DNA from: Marinobacter changyiensis
Lineage (GTDB): Bacteria; Pseudomonadota; Gammaproteobacteria; Pseudomonadales; Oleiphilaceae
Length of the DNA stretch: 64,000 nt
Reading direction: 5' to 3'
Assembly (NCBI RefSeq): GCF_009193265.1
Contig: NZ_VZZZ01000002.1
Location: 600,712-664,711 of the forward strand
Shown: positions 1 through 8,999 of the stretch, piece after piece
How the letters are laid out: every line of letters starts with the position of its first letter
How positions within the stretch are numbered: position 1 is the stretch's first letter
Translations under genes and position numbers: made by a program
The notes under the pieces: generated by a model
The model's database searches: none
Told to the model about the DNA's origin: nothing
Seen by the model: only the letters and a program-made list of their open reading frames with translations

Positions 1-1
1 G

Positions 2-1177
2 TTGGCGTTCGCTGCGCTGGCAATAGACGGCGGTAATCTCTATGTGGCCAGAAACGAGCTTCACAATGCCTCGGATGCGGGCGCGCTGGCCGGCGCCCGG
101 GTGCTTTATACCCAGGACGGCAGTGCGATCAATACGGGCGCCAACGACATTGCGAGAGCAGCGGCGCTGGCAAACAATAGCCAGGGGGATCCGGTGGAGG
201 TGACCAGCGTCCTGCGCGGACACTGGAGTTTCGCCACCAGGACCTTTATACCCAATCCCTCTCTTGATCCCGTCGATCTGTTTTCATTTACCACTGCAGA
301 ACTGGATGCCGATCCCAATTTTATCAATGCGGTCGAGGTTGTTACCGAACGTGAAGCGACTCCCGTGCAGGCATTCTTCGGCACAGTTCTCGGATTTAGT
401 GACTATAAGGTGTCGGCGCGGGCCGTGGCCTATATCGGCTTCGCCGGCTCCTTGCGTCCGAATGACCTCGACCAGCCCATCGGAATATGCCAGGAAGCTC
501 TCCTGAATCCTTCGGGTGAATATGAATGCAGTGCCGGTCGTTTCATACCCGACAACGATGATACGGGCGGTTGGACTACGTTTGAGCAAAACACTGCTGG
601 CGCCGCGAGCGCCAACGACATCAAGTCGGTAACCTGCGAAGAGGGCAACCCGGAGCAACTCGACTATGGTGAAGATCTGCAGACGGTTAACGGTCAGGTG
701 GATTCGGCCTTCCAGAAACTCTACGACTGCTGGCTCGCGGAAACCGAGCAAAAGCGACTGTGGAACATGACGCTTCCGGTGCTTTCATGCCCTTCCGGCG
801 TCGGGCCCAGTAATAAGCTGATCGGAGCGGTGAATCTGAATATCGTATGGATAGAGAGGCAAGCCCAGGAATCCCAGATTGACACCAAGGCTCCCTTTGA
901 GATGGAATTGCCGCCAACTGACAGCGATGGTGTATCGCCGGGTACCTGGAGCAACAGCAGCACCAGTGGCGTTGAGCGCTGGGATGACTTTGTTGACACA
1001 TTTTTGCTCGAAAAACCTGACTTTACTCCGGCCTATTGGGATGCTGATCCCCAGGAGACAGGCTGGCGGAAAAAGACCATCTATTTCCTGCCGGACTGCT
1101 CCTACCATGAGCCGAAAGGCAACACTGGAGGGGAGAACTTTGGGGTGCTGGCCCGGATTCCGGTGCTGGTGGACTGA
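2..1177 (+). CDS. Tad/Flp pilus TadG-like protein, 5' end cut by window
   Basis: The frame is open at the left edge, so the true start and most of the N-terminal membrane anchor lie outside. The visible start reads ALAIDGGNLYVARNELHNAS followed by DAGALAGA. This is the typical TadE/TadG segment just after the first transmembrane helix, where bulky surface pilin-like proteins lose their anchor. Residues 100-160 (EVVTEREATPVQAFFGTVLG, then an AYIGFAGSL stretch) match the DUF2134/TadG C-terminal family from memory. The last 230 residues contain several cysteines and are probably exported. The role is an envelope component of a Tad (Flp) adhesive pilus; the rest of a tad locus would be expected to the left. 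The family call is fairly sure, the exact role within the pilus is not. Confidence 0.8.
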   Translation: MAFAALAIDGGNLYVARNELHNASDAGALAGARVLYTQDGSAINTGANDIARAAALANNSQGDPVEVTSVLRGHWSFATRTFIPNPSLDPVDLFSFTTAELDADPNFINAVEVVTEREATPVQAFFGTVLGFSDYKVSARAVAYIGFAGSLRPNDLDQPIGICQEALLNPSGEYECSAGRFIPDNDDTGGWTTFEQNTAGAASANDIKSVTCEEGNPEQLDYGEDLQTVNGQVDSAFQKLYDCWLAETEQKRLWNMTLPVLSCPSGVGPSNKLIGAVNLNIVWIERQAQESQIDTKAPFEMELPPTDSDGVSPGTWSNSSTSGVERWDDFVDTFLLEKPDFTPAYWDADPQETGWRKKTIYFLPDCSYHEPKGNTGGENFGVLARIPVLVD

Positions 1178-1281
1178 CGTTCACGCCAGAGCCTGCTGCA
1201 GGGCCGCACCAGACTCTGTTGACTGCAGGCGGGAATAACGCCTGGGGAAGGCCGGTAACCAGTCAGTGCGTAAATTTCTGC

Positions 1282-2160
1282 TCAGGGCTTCACGGACTGA
1301 GGTTTTTCGGAGGTAAAAAGCACTTCATAGGCAAGAGCCTGTTCCAGGGACTCCACTATGGGCACAGTTGCTGGTTTCTCCCGGACCGCCCGGCGGAAGT
1401 GGGAAGGCGTGCTGCCCACATGACGCTGAAAAACCCGAGTGAAATAGGAAAGATCCTGAAATCCGACGGTAAAGCAGACATCGGTGACGGACACTTTTGG
1501 ATTGGCCAGTAGACGTTTCGCTTCTTCGACTCTTCGTGTCAACAGATAGGCCTGAAACGTGACGGTGGTAATACGCTTGAACAGCCGGCTGAACTGGAAG
1601 GGGCTAAGGCCGAAGCGTTTAGCTACCTCTAACTGCACGATTTTTTGGTGAAGATTGCCGTCTACATAGGTCAGGATCTGATCCAGCATTGCCTGCTCTT
1701 TCCGGTTTCCGCTACAGCGCAACCTGGCTTCGGGAGGTATGGCGTTGCTCCGGTCCAGTTCGGTACGTTTTGTTGGTCCGCCCTGTTGTATTTTCGCCAG
1801 GGTGTCCGCTACATCGATTAACCGCTTTATATCGATGGGGTGGACAAAGTAATCCCAGACCCGTGCCCGGAATGCCCAGACCGCAAGCTGCTCAGAATGA
1901 GCCTGGGTGATCATGATCACAGGCACTGACGGAATCTGTTGTTTCGTTTCCCGTAAGCTTGCGAGGCCGGGCAGATCCGGATAATCGAACTGGAATAAAA
2001 CGGCGAGGGGCGCCTGTTTCCTGATAGCGGCCAAGGGGCATTGACCCGGGGGGACGTATTCAACCCGGTATCCCCGTTGTTCCAACAGGGCTGCGTAATT
2101 CTCTGGTGAATCGGTTTCAACATTTCTGACAACAACAAGAATACTGCCAGCGTAATCCAT
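1282..2160 (-). CDS. AraC-family regulator with atypical receiver-like N-terminus
   Basis: The 292-residue reading starts at MDYAGS. I prefer it to a TTG seven codons upstream because an AGGGAGA ribosome site sits just before this ATG. Residues 1-125 have the shape of a CheY-like receiver. However, the usual acidic pair is replaced (LVVVRN) and the phospho-acceptor region FDYPDLPG is shortened, so normal phosphorylation is doubtful. Residues 165-275 are an AraC/XylS double helix-turn-helix (ending in SDLSYFTRVF-like and GSTPSHFRR-type motifs: here FQDLSYFTRVFQRHVGSTPS). It converges on the TadG gene, so it may regulate pilus genes, but nothing in the sequence proves the target. Confidence 0.85.
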   Translation of the reverse strand: MDYAGSILVVVRNVETDSPENYAALLEQRGYRVEYVPPGQCPLAAIRKQAPLAVLFQFDYPDLPGLASLRETKQQIPSVPVIMITQAHSEQLAVWAFRARVWDYFVHPIDIKRLIDVADTLAKIQQGGPTKRTELDRSNAIPPEARLRCSGNRKEQAMLDQILTYVDGNLHQKIVQLEVAKRFGLSPFQFSRLFKRITTVTFQAYLLTRRVEEAKRLLANPKVSVTDVCFTVGFQDLSYFTRVFQRHVGSTPSHFRRAVREKPATVPIVESLEQALAYEVLFTSEKPQSVKP

Positions 2161-3065
2161 ATGAACGCATCTCCCTTGCAAGCCTCGGTCCTGTATGGTT
2201 CAGACGGGACAAATGACCGGCAATCTCAGCTTCGTTTTGAGGGGCTGTCGGATCAAGATTGATCTACTGCGGCAGTGAAGCTCCGAAGATCGGAAAATGT
2301 GTCGCTTTCCCAGATATCTTGTCTTCAATTGATCATGTAGATTAAATTTTGGTAAATCAATTCCAGAATGTTAACTCTCGTTAAAACATGCAATATTTAT
2401 TACAACATATTGATTTTATTATATATTTATAAAGCCTTACGTCTGGCTCAACAGGATGTATACCTATAACCCGGAGGTTTCATAAACGCTCCAAATAGCC
2501 ACCCAATCCTTCTATCGAAACCTGCCCCGAGTCCGAACATGAGATCTGTTCCTGTTAAGGGTTCGGATTCACCTCCGGGCCCACAAGTTATCCGTCCGAA
2601 TCGCTTAATATTTGAGTAATTCCAGTGCCCAGGCGTGCGGCGAGGTGGCCGTTGTGGCAGCGGGTGCCTTACCGGCCGCTCGCTGTTATTGAGGTTGCGG
2701 AAGCCGCGCTCAGCGTATGTGAGTTATTTGAGGTTGACCTCGCTTAACTTATCCAGCAGTTCCTGGCCGATGGGGCCATCAAGTACTGCATAGGCGTCTT
2801 CTGGTGAAGAAAACAGGAAGGGCAGCGTCTTCTTCCTTTTTATTTTACGTAACTGGTGGAGTCTGAAACCAAGCCCCTGGCCGTCGCCGAAACTCCCTTT
2901 CTGAAACCAATTTCAGCATAGCCGCAATCAACTATACTCAGATGCATTGCCAGAATTCGGGTTAACGCGCAGATCGCGCGGGTGGGGATTGGGCGGCGGA
3001 TCTTTTAGTTAGCCTTTGGCAAATCCACAAAGCCAGGACGATGATGCGGCTTAACAGGAGTTCTC
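2161..3065. other. 900-base gene-poor stretch
   Basis: No intact gene is visible. Positions about 2330-2430 are strongly AT-rich (runs such as ttattatatatttataa) and could hold promoters for the divergent neighbours. The only coding signal is the short DctP-like remnant at 2724-2825 on the minus strand. GC-rich, non-coding-looking sequence fills the rest. Confidence 0.6.
2724..2825 (-). pseudogene. Remnant of a TRAP-transporter solute-binding protein (DctP type)
   Basis: In one minus-strand frame, 33 codons before a TAA read LPFLFSSPEDAYAVLDGPIG then QELLDKL. This is the conserved middle of DctP-type periplasmic binding proteins of TRAP dicarboxylate transporters (LPFLF...VLDGPIGQELL). No start codon with a ribosome site is present. 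The frame upstream quickly turns into unrelated basic sequence and then a stop. It is read as an internal scrap left after loss of a TRAP operon. The family match is from memory of the motif; the length is too small for certainty. Confidence 0.5.
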
Positions 3066-3698
3066 ATGAGACTGGTATGCATTTCCGACACCCATAGCAT
3101 GCACCTCCGCATACCTCCGTTGCCCGATGGCGATGTGCTGATTCATGCTGGGGATTGTCTTGGAGCCGGCACTCTGGACAACGTGGAAGATCTGAACGAT
3201 TGGCTCGGGACGCTACCTCACCGGCACAAAATTGTGATTGCGGGCAACCATGATTGGGTGTTTCAGGAGGCTCCTGAGCGGGCCAGAGCTGCTTTGACGA
3301 ATGCCATTTATCTGGAAGACAGCCGCGCGGAGATCGAAGGTGTGAAGTTCTGGGGTTCGCCCTGGACGCCAACGTTTATGGATTGGGCATTCATGCTGGA
3401 GCGGGGACAACCGTTGCAGGAACGCTGGGCTGAAATTCCGGAGGACACCGACGTATTGATTACTCATGGTCCGCCCCATGGCGTCGGAGATGAGGTCCCA
3501 ATGGAATCCTGGTGTGAAAATGTCGGGTGCATGGATCTGCTGCACCGCATCAGTCAGTTGTCACTAAGAGCCCACATTTTTGGTCATATCCACGAGGGTT
3601 ATGGTGAATACAAAATAGGAAAAACCCGCCTTATTAACGCCAGCACCTGCACGGCCCGGTTTGAACCTACAAACCCGCCTGTTGTTCTGGATATTTGA
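3066..3698 (+). CDS. Calcineurin-like metallophosphoesterase
   Basis: This 210-residue protein has the full metallophosphoesterase signature in order: D-x-H (ISDTH, residues 6-10), GD (HAGDC, about 28), GNHD (about 59-62), a histidine in THGPPHG (about 136) and GHxH (FGHIH, about 172). These residues bind two divalent metals. The subfamily resembles small MPPED-type phosphodiesterases, with the substrate unknown. An AACAGGAG ribosome site lies 6 bases before the ATG. The gene stands alone between an empty stretch and the convergent CHASE2 kinase operon. No signal peptide is visible, so it is cytoplasmic. Confidence 0.85.
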   Translation: MRLVCISDTHSMHLRIPPLPDGDVLIHAGDCLGAGTLDNVEDLNDWLGTLPHRHKIVIAGNHDWVFQEAPERARAALTNAIYLEDSRAEIEGVKFWGSPWTPTFMDWAFMLERGQPLQERWAEIPEDTDVLITHGPPHGVGDEVPMESWCENVGCMDLLHRISQLSLRAHIFGHIHEGYGEYKIGKTRLINASTCTARFEPTNPPVVLDI

Positions 3699-3805
3699 GT
3701 TGATACAGGGGACTTTCTGACCAGGGTCCGGGATGGCCCGATCAGTTGAACAGCTTGCCATCAATCTTAGCGAGCTCTACTCCAGGAGCCAGGGGAGAGG
3801 GCACC

Positions 3806-6388
3806 TCAGACCGGGTTTATGGTAGGCAGTTTGATCGTAAATTCTGACCCTACGCCTTCCTCCGAGACGACGTTGATTTCCCCCCGGTGCTTCTCCACGA
3901 CGACACTGACAAACGACAGGCCCAGTCCGGCGCCGTAGTTTCGTGAAACCTCGCTGCTTTTCTGGCGCCGGAAGCGATCAAACAGGTGAGGGATTTCGCT
4001 CTGGGCGATACCGTTGCCTTCGTCGCTGATGGTCAGGCAGGCCTGGTGGCCGGCCTGGAATGCCTGAATGATGATGAGTGAGCCGCCAGGGCTGTACTGA
4101 ACTGCATTGGTCAGCAGGTTGATCACGGCACGCTCCAGCAACTCGGCGTTGCCATTGAGCCAAAGGTCTTCATTGCCGAGCAGTTGCAGGCGGATGCCCT
4201 TCTCGGCAGCCTGCTCACTGACGCTGTCGCGGGCGTTTTCAACGATAGCCAGGAACTCGCATTCGTAGAACCGTGTTTCTGTAAGCTGTTCAGCCCGGGC
4301 CAGCTGAACAAACTCTTCCGCAAGCTGGTAGCTTCGGCGAGCCAGGCGGCCCAACTGATCGAGTTGTTCCGGTTGTATCTCTCCGGGCCTTCTTTTTAGC
4401 TGCTCAATCAGAGCGAGTTGCGACACCAGCGGCGAGCGCACGTCATGAGAGATGAAGTCGATGGCTTCGCGGTGTTGACGTTGTTGTTCCCGCAGCTCCG
4501 ATATGTTCGATATGTTTGCAATGATGCCGCTCTGATTGCTCTCTGGCATTGCAAAGGGCGCCAGATGGATCAGAAAGTCCATGCCTCTCACTCGCAGGTC
4601 GACGGTCTGGCTTTGGGACAGTGTCAGGGTGTCGGCCACTGTCTCAGGCCAGGCCGGGGATTCGCGGGGATCGTGGCCCTGAAGCAGCCGAACCAGAGAC
4701 ATGCCGATCAGGCTGGGCCTTGGTTCGCCAAACCATTCCTCGATGTGACCATTGACGAACTGTATGATGCCCAGCGAGTCGGTTACCACAATGCCATCCG
4801 GCATTTTCTCGAAACTGCGCCCGATAAAGGCCTGCATGCTGTGCAGGTGCTCCGTTGCGAGCCTGACGCGTTCAATACGGACTGAAATGTTTTCCCGGCT
4901 TTTATGAGCATTGGTTTTGTCGGGAGCAACGTCCAACGAGAGCCGTTGCAGATAGCGCCGGTTAGCCTCTCTTGTGAGACTGGCTGGTAGCATCAGCCCC
5001 AGGTGGTAAATGCGTTGGCCACGAGAAAATTTCAGCCAGCTTTGACTATCAACGTGTGTCCAATGTCCTGCCACCATCGCTGCCGGTTGATCGGCCCTAG
5101 TCAGTTGTCGCGCAACCAGCACCTCGTCGTCAACGGACAGCCAACAACCTTCGGCTTCAAGCAGCATGCTCAAGTGCTCCAGTAATTGCATCGGGTTGAC
5201 TTGAGAGGGCTCGGGCAGATGTAACTGATGACCTCGGCCAAGTTCATCCAGCTGGCGATTGAGAAAACGATTGGTCATCGCAAGCCGCCGGGCGCTCCAG
5301 AGCGGGAACGCAGTCAGGGGAACCAGCAAGGCGTTCGCAACTGGCAACCAGAGCTGCATCCCGATCAGCAGTATTCCAAAAACGAGGGCTATCGCAACCA
5401 GCGTTCCGCCGCATAGCATCAAGGTTCTGGCGGGCCGCAGACGAGGCATCAGATAGGTTAAAAACAGGATGACTGTTAAGGGTAACAGCCAGGTGATAAA
5501 GCCCTTCAGGGGCCGTATCAGTGAGCTTTCAACCAATGCCGAGTAAACGTTGGCATGAAATTCTACGCCCGACATCGGATCTGTGAGGCCTGAATACGGC
5601 GTCGGCAGTGCGTCGCTTAATCCCGTAGCGGTAGCTCCGACGAAGACCGTCTTGCCCTGAAATATGCCAGGGCTTGCAAAGGCTGTTAAAACGTCAACAA
5701 AAGAGTAGGCGGGCATTGCGGGTGCGCTGGCTGGTGGTGGCACCACCACATAGTCCTGACGAACATTGATGTAGGGAGCCGCTGTCACCGCAGCAGGCAA
5801 CTGCCGGAGGCGCGAACCGGATCCCGATGCTGCAGCCGCCGCCGCGGCAAGGCTGGGCCAGGGCTTTTGTCCCGGACCATTGAGCAGGTAAAGACCACGG
5901 GCCAGGCCGTCAGCATCCAGTTCGACGTGAGCGTGGCCGATGGCGGCTACGGCTTCAAGGAGCGGTGGCGCGGGCAGTTGTTCGACCATCAGACCGCCAT
6001 CAGCGGAAGAATAAAGATGCATGGGCAATACGACATTGCCGTGAGCGGTCAGGGCGGATGCAAGTTCTGCATCATCAACGGAGGGTTCGGGGAAAAGCAC
6101 ATCGTAAACGATAGTGCGGGCGCCAGCCTGATCGAGTTTCCGGATCAGATCCCCATGGGTGGTGCGCGACCAGGGCCAGCGCCCCAGGTGCTCCAGGCTC
6201 CGTTCGTCAATGGCCACGAGTACGACATCGTCCGCGAGGGTGACCGGGTAAGCGTTGATCGCGCTATCGTAAAACCAGAAGTCCAGACGCTGGGGGAGAG
6301 CGGTGGCCTGCAGGAGCAGAAGCGCTCCGGCCAGCGGCAGGGCAAGAGTCCAGGCTGTGTGTTTAAACGATAGCCAATCCCGCGTCAT
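3806..6388 (-). CDS. CHASE2-PAS sensor histidine kinase
   Basis: I start this 860-residue kinase at MTRDWLSF; an upstream in-frame ATG would overlap the preceding gene. One N-terminal membrane segment (about 12-30) is followed by a periplasmic CHASE2 domain (about 40-300; VVLVAIDERSLEHLGRWPW is typical). Three close membrane helices (about 305-390) come next, then a linker, a PAS domain (about 540-640), HisKA with H-box FISHDVRSPL and an HATPase with N box NLLTNAVQYSP, DEGNGI and GAGLGLSFV. It is the last gene of an operon with the FecR-like protein (31-base gap) and the response regulator. CHASE2 senses unknown extracytoplasmic signals. Here the secreted FecR/LysM protein encoded just before it is a likely partner (inference). 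Confidence 0.93.
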   Translation of the reverse strand: MTRDWLSFKHTAWTLALPLAGALLLLQATALPQRLDFWFYDSAINAYPVTLADDVVLVAIDERSLEHLGRWPWSRTTHGDLIRKLDQAGARTIVYDVLFPEPSVDDAELASALTAHGNVVLPMHLYSSADGGLMVEQLPAPPLLEAVAAIGHAHVELDADGLARGLYLLNGPGQKPWPSLAAAAAAASGSGSRLRQLPAAVTAAPYINVRQDYVVVPPPASAPAMPAYSFVDVLTAFASPGIFQGKTVFVGATATGLSDALPTPYSGLTDPMSGVEFHANVYSALVESSLIRPLKGFITWLLPLTVILFLTYLMPRLRPARTLMLCGGTLVAIALVFGILLIGMQLWLPVANALLVPLTAFPLWSARRLAMTNRFLNRQLDELGRGHQLHLPEPSQVNPMQLLEHLSMLLEAEGCWLSVDDEVLVARQLTRADQPAAMVAGHWTHVDSQSWLKFSRGQRIYHLGLMLPASLTREANRRYLQRLSLDVAPDKTNAHKSRENISVRIERVRLATEHLHSMQAFIGRSFEKMPDGIVVTDSLGIIQFVNGHIEEWFGEPRPSLIGMSLVRLLQGHDPRESPAWPETVADTLTLSQSQTVDLRVRGMDFLIHLAPFAMPESNQSGIIANISNISELREQQRQHREAIDFISHDVRSPLVSQLALIEQLKRRPGEIQPEQLDQLGRLARRSYQLAEEFVQLARAEQLTETRFYECEFLAIVENARDSVSEQAAEKGIRLQLLGNEDLWLNGNAELLERAVINLLTNAVQYSPGGSLIIIQAFQAGHQACLTISDEGNGIAQSEIPHLFDRFRRQKSSEVSRNYGAGLGLSFVSVVVEKHRGEINVVSEEGVGSEFTIKLPTINPV

Positions 6389-6419
6389 GAGCTTTGCTTT
6401 ATTATTGTTGGTGGCTGCA

Positions 6420-8084
6420 TTATTCGATAAACAACTCTCTGCCTGGTCCCCAGCGGGAGGCGAGGGGCCCGTCAGACAGAGCTCTGAGCCGCACAAAGTA
6501 ACGCCTACCGGGAATCAGACGCAAAGCTGCGGTGGTATCGTCAATATTGGCCTCTTTAACGATTCTCTCGAAACTCGGGTCTTCGGACAGTTGCAGCAAA
6601 TAGTCGTTGGCGGTATTCACCTGTTGCCAGAAGATTCGCACCTGATTATCGATATAGTTGATATTGATAATGTTCACCGGTGGCAGGGTGCCGTTGACAA
6701 TGAGGGTCCGGGGCTCACTGGTGGCTACGGAATTGCCGCCCGCTTCGGTGACAACTCGCCAGTAATACTGTCCGGGCTCCAGTGGCCGGGAGGGCAGCGC
6801 GCTTTCATCGGGAGCCCATTCGCTGGTGGCTATCAGCTCGGCGAAGTCATCGGTTTCAGCGATCTCTATACGCCCAACTTCATTGTCGCCACGATAGTTC
6901 CAGGAAAACACGGGCATATCCTCATCCACCCTGGCGCCGGACGTCGGCGTGAGATTGGTGGCGGCGACTGCCTGTAACTCTATGTCGACTGTCTGAGAAC
7001 TGGGTATGCCAGCCACACCGCGAGCGGTCACCGCGGATACCTGTATTTCATAACGGCCATTGTCCAGGTAGTCCAGCGCAAAATCCGGTGCGGACGTTTG
7101 TGATCGAGCCACCCGGTGGCCGGTATCCACATCAAAAATGTCGAGCCGGTGTCGGGGTGCTCCGTTAGGCGTCCAGCCGAGCTGGATGGGGAGGCGTTGA
7201 ATGCTGTCAGGCAACCGCGTGGTTTCCGGCACCGGGGGCAGTCGGCGGAGATCAACCGTGCTGCGGGTCATGGTGTCGACGGTTGCGCTATAGCCTGCCG
7301 GAATACTTCGTGTCTTGCCTCGCGGGCCAAACGCGACAATGCCCTCGGTCACTTGCAGGCGGGTAATGCCGGGGGCACTCTGAAGCGCAAACGCTGTGCC
7401 CCGAACGGCCGCAACCGCAGAGGGGGTTTCAATCTCAAAGCGCGAGCCACCTTCAACCAGGGGTTTTACTTCGATACTGACTTCCCCGCGCTCCAGACGA
7501 AGGCGCGTATCCACCATGCCAGTGCGTCCAAACTGGGTTAGCCGGTTAAATACCAGTTGGGAGTTCTCTTCAATCCGCAATAGCGAACCGTCAGCCAGGC
7601 GGATGGTGGCTGAGCCGCTCTGGGTGGTGATTTCGTCACCGGCCCGTAACAGCATCTGGGCCTGCAGTGGCACACGATAACCAGAGCTCATTACTCGCAC
7701 TTGCCCCTGGCCGGTGACAGCCATCACCGTGGCGGGCTCGGGCTGACGTTTCAGCCAGTGCAGGGGGATACGAATCGAATCGCCAGCTCTGACGGTACGG
7801 ATATCGGCGATGTTGTTGTAGGTCGCCAGTTGCAGGGCATTTTTTCCGTTTTCCAGAAGCTCTTCGGCGACCTGTTCAAAACCTTCATCCGGTCGCAGAC
7901 TGTAGTGCCAGTCTGGTGCTGACGAAGAGTTCGTCTGAACCAAAGCTCCTTGTGAGCCAAGCGCAACGGGGAGCTCCGCCGAAACGGTGTTTGCGGCCAG
8001 GCAAGCCCAACTGAACAGGCAGGCATGGATAAAGGCCCGGCCATGGCGGGCACATTTGGGAAAGCTGGCGGCAAACTGAATCAT
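6420..8084 (-). CDS. Secreted LysM/FecR-domain protein with beta-sandwich repeats
   Basis: This is a 554-residue exported protein. A signal peptide covers about residues 1-36 (hydrophobic CLFSWACLAANTVSA). Next comes a LysM-like segment (about 62-112; YSLRPDEGFEQVAEELLENG to AGDSIRIP), which usually binds peptidoglycan. A FecR-type beta-helix domain follows (about 120-265; GSATIRLADGSLLRI, FEIETPSAVAAVRGTAFAL). The remainder looks like two or three fibronectin-like sandwiches with repeated YYWRVV / YFVRLRAL strand ends. It lies 4 bases after the response regulator and just before the CHASE2 kinase, so it is co-transcribed. The proposed role is an envelope-attached sensor or ligand for the kinase. 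The domain assignments are firm, the role is inferred. Confidence 0.85.
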   Translation of the reverse strand: MIQFAASFPKCARHGRAFIHACLFSWACLAANTVSAELPVALGSQGALVQTNSSSAPDWHYSLRPDEGFEQVAEELLENGKNALQLATYNNIADIRTVRAGDSIRIPLHWLKRQPEPATVMAVTGQGQVRVMSSGYRVPLQAQMLLRAGDEITTQSGSATIRLADGSLLRIEENSQLVFNRLTQFGRTGMVDTRLRLERGEVSIEVKPLVEGGSRFEIETPSAVAAVRGTAFALQSAPGITRLQVTEGIVAFGPRGKTRSIPAGYSATVDTMTRSTVDLRRLPPVPETTRLPDSIQRLPIQLGWTPNGAPRHRLDIFDVDTGHRVARSQTSAPDFALDYLDNGRYEIQVSAVTARGVAGIPSSQTVDIELQAVAATNLTPTSGARVDEDMPVFSWNYRGDNEVGRIEIAETDDFAELIATSEWAPDESALPSRPLEPGQYYWRVVTEAGGNSVATSEPRTLIVNGTLPPVNIININYIDNQVRIFWQQVNTANDYLLQLSEDPSFERIVKEANIDDTTAALRLIPGRRYFVRLRALSDGPLASRWGPGRELFIE

Positions 8085-8088
8085 TGGA

Positions 8089-8811
8089 TTAATGGGCTTC
8101 GACTCGGTCCGGGTCTGCTGGTGTACTGACCAGCATGGCTTCGAGCCGGTAACCTCGCTGATATATGGTTTTGATACGGAAACCGTTTTCCGGGTTCAGG
8201 CCAAGCCGTCTCCGGAGACGGCTCATATGGGTATCCACGGTGCGGGTATTGATATCGCGAGTCACCCCCCAAACGCGCTCGAGCAACATTTCACGGGTCA
8301 GCAATCGGCCCTGGTTCTGGAACAGGAAAAGTGACAGGTCGAAATCTTTGTCGGTAAGCGTCAGTACCTCACCATTCAGACTGATGGTTCGCTCTTGAGT
8401 ATCAATCCGGAACGGCCCGAAATTCAGCAATTCTTTGTCATTCTCAGGGTGGATGCGGCGAGCCAGAGCCTTGATCCGTGCCAGCAATTCCGCGGGCCGG
8501 GCGGGCTTTGAAAGATAGTCATCGGCGCCAGCATCGAGCGCCTGCACGATATCCTGCTCACTGTCCCGCTGGGTCAGGAATACGACGGGAATCGGCCAGT
8601 GAAGTTGAGCGCGTACCGAACGGAGCACGTCAATGCCTGTCATATCGGGTATCTGCCAGTCCAGGATCAGCAGGTCGTAGCTGCGATGCTGCACAGCACT
8701 CATGAACGACTGGCCAGTCTGGAAGCTGTCAACCTGATTTCCGGGTTCTGCCAGTATCATTTGAATATGCCGGGCCTGTTCAAGCTCATCTTCCAGCAAT
8801 GCGATACGCAT
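8089..8811 (-). CDS. OmpR-family response regulator
   Basis: The 240-residue reading starts at MRIALLEDE, with a strong AGGAGAA site 6 bases upstream; the longer reading adds 29 non-homologous residues. The receiver domain (1-118) has the acidic pair ED, phospho-acceptor Asp in LLILDWQIPDMTG and the conserved Lys in DDYLSKPARP. The C-terminal winged helix (about 135-230; REMLLERVWG, RTVDTHMSRLRRRLG) is complete. It is the first gene of the operon with the FecR/LysM protein and the CHASE2 kinase, so it is the probable output of that kinase. Targets are unknown. Confidence 0.93.
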   Translation of the reverse strand: MRIALLEDELEQARHIQMILAEPGNQVDSFQTGQSFMSAVQHRSYDLLILDWQIPDMTGIDVLRSVRAQLHWPIPVVFLTQRDSEQDIVQALDAGADDYLSKPARPAELLARIKALARRIHPENDKELLNFGPFRIDTQERTISLNGEVLTLTDKDFDLSLFLFQNQGRLLTREMLLERVWGVTRDINTRTVDTHMSRLRRRLGLNPENGFRIKTIYQRGYRLEAMLVSTPADPDRVEAH

Positions 8812-8999
8812 CTCATTTCTCCTGCAACCTTGACTGGACCCCGGCAGTGTTAACCACAGAGCAATTTGGCTTTTCTGACCCGTTGCGCATTGTGACAAAT
8901 CGGCAAGCTTTGTTCAGTGTTGTTATGTAGATTTCCGTAACCAACCATGTTCCGGAGTCCATGGCTTTCAGTCGCTTACAGGGTTGTTTTGTCTGCAAG

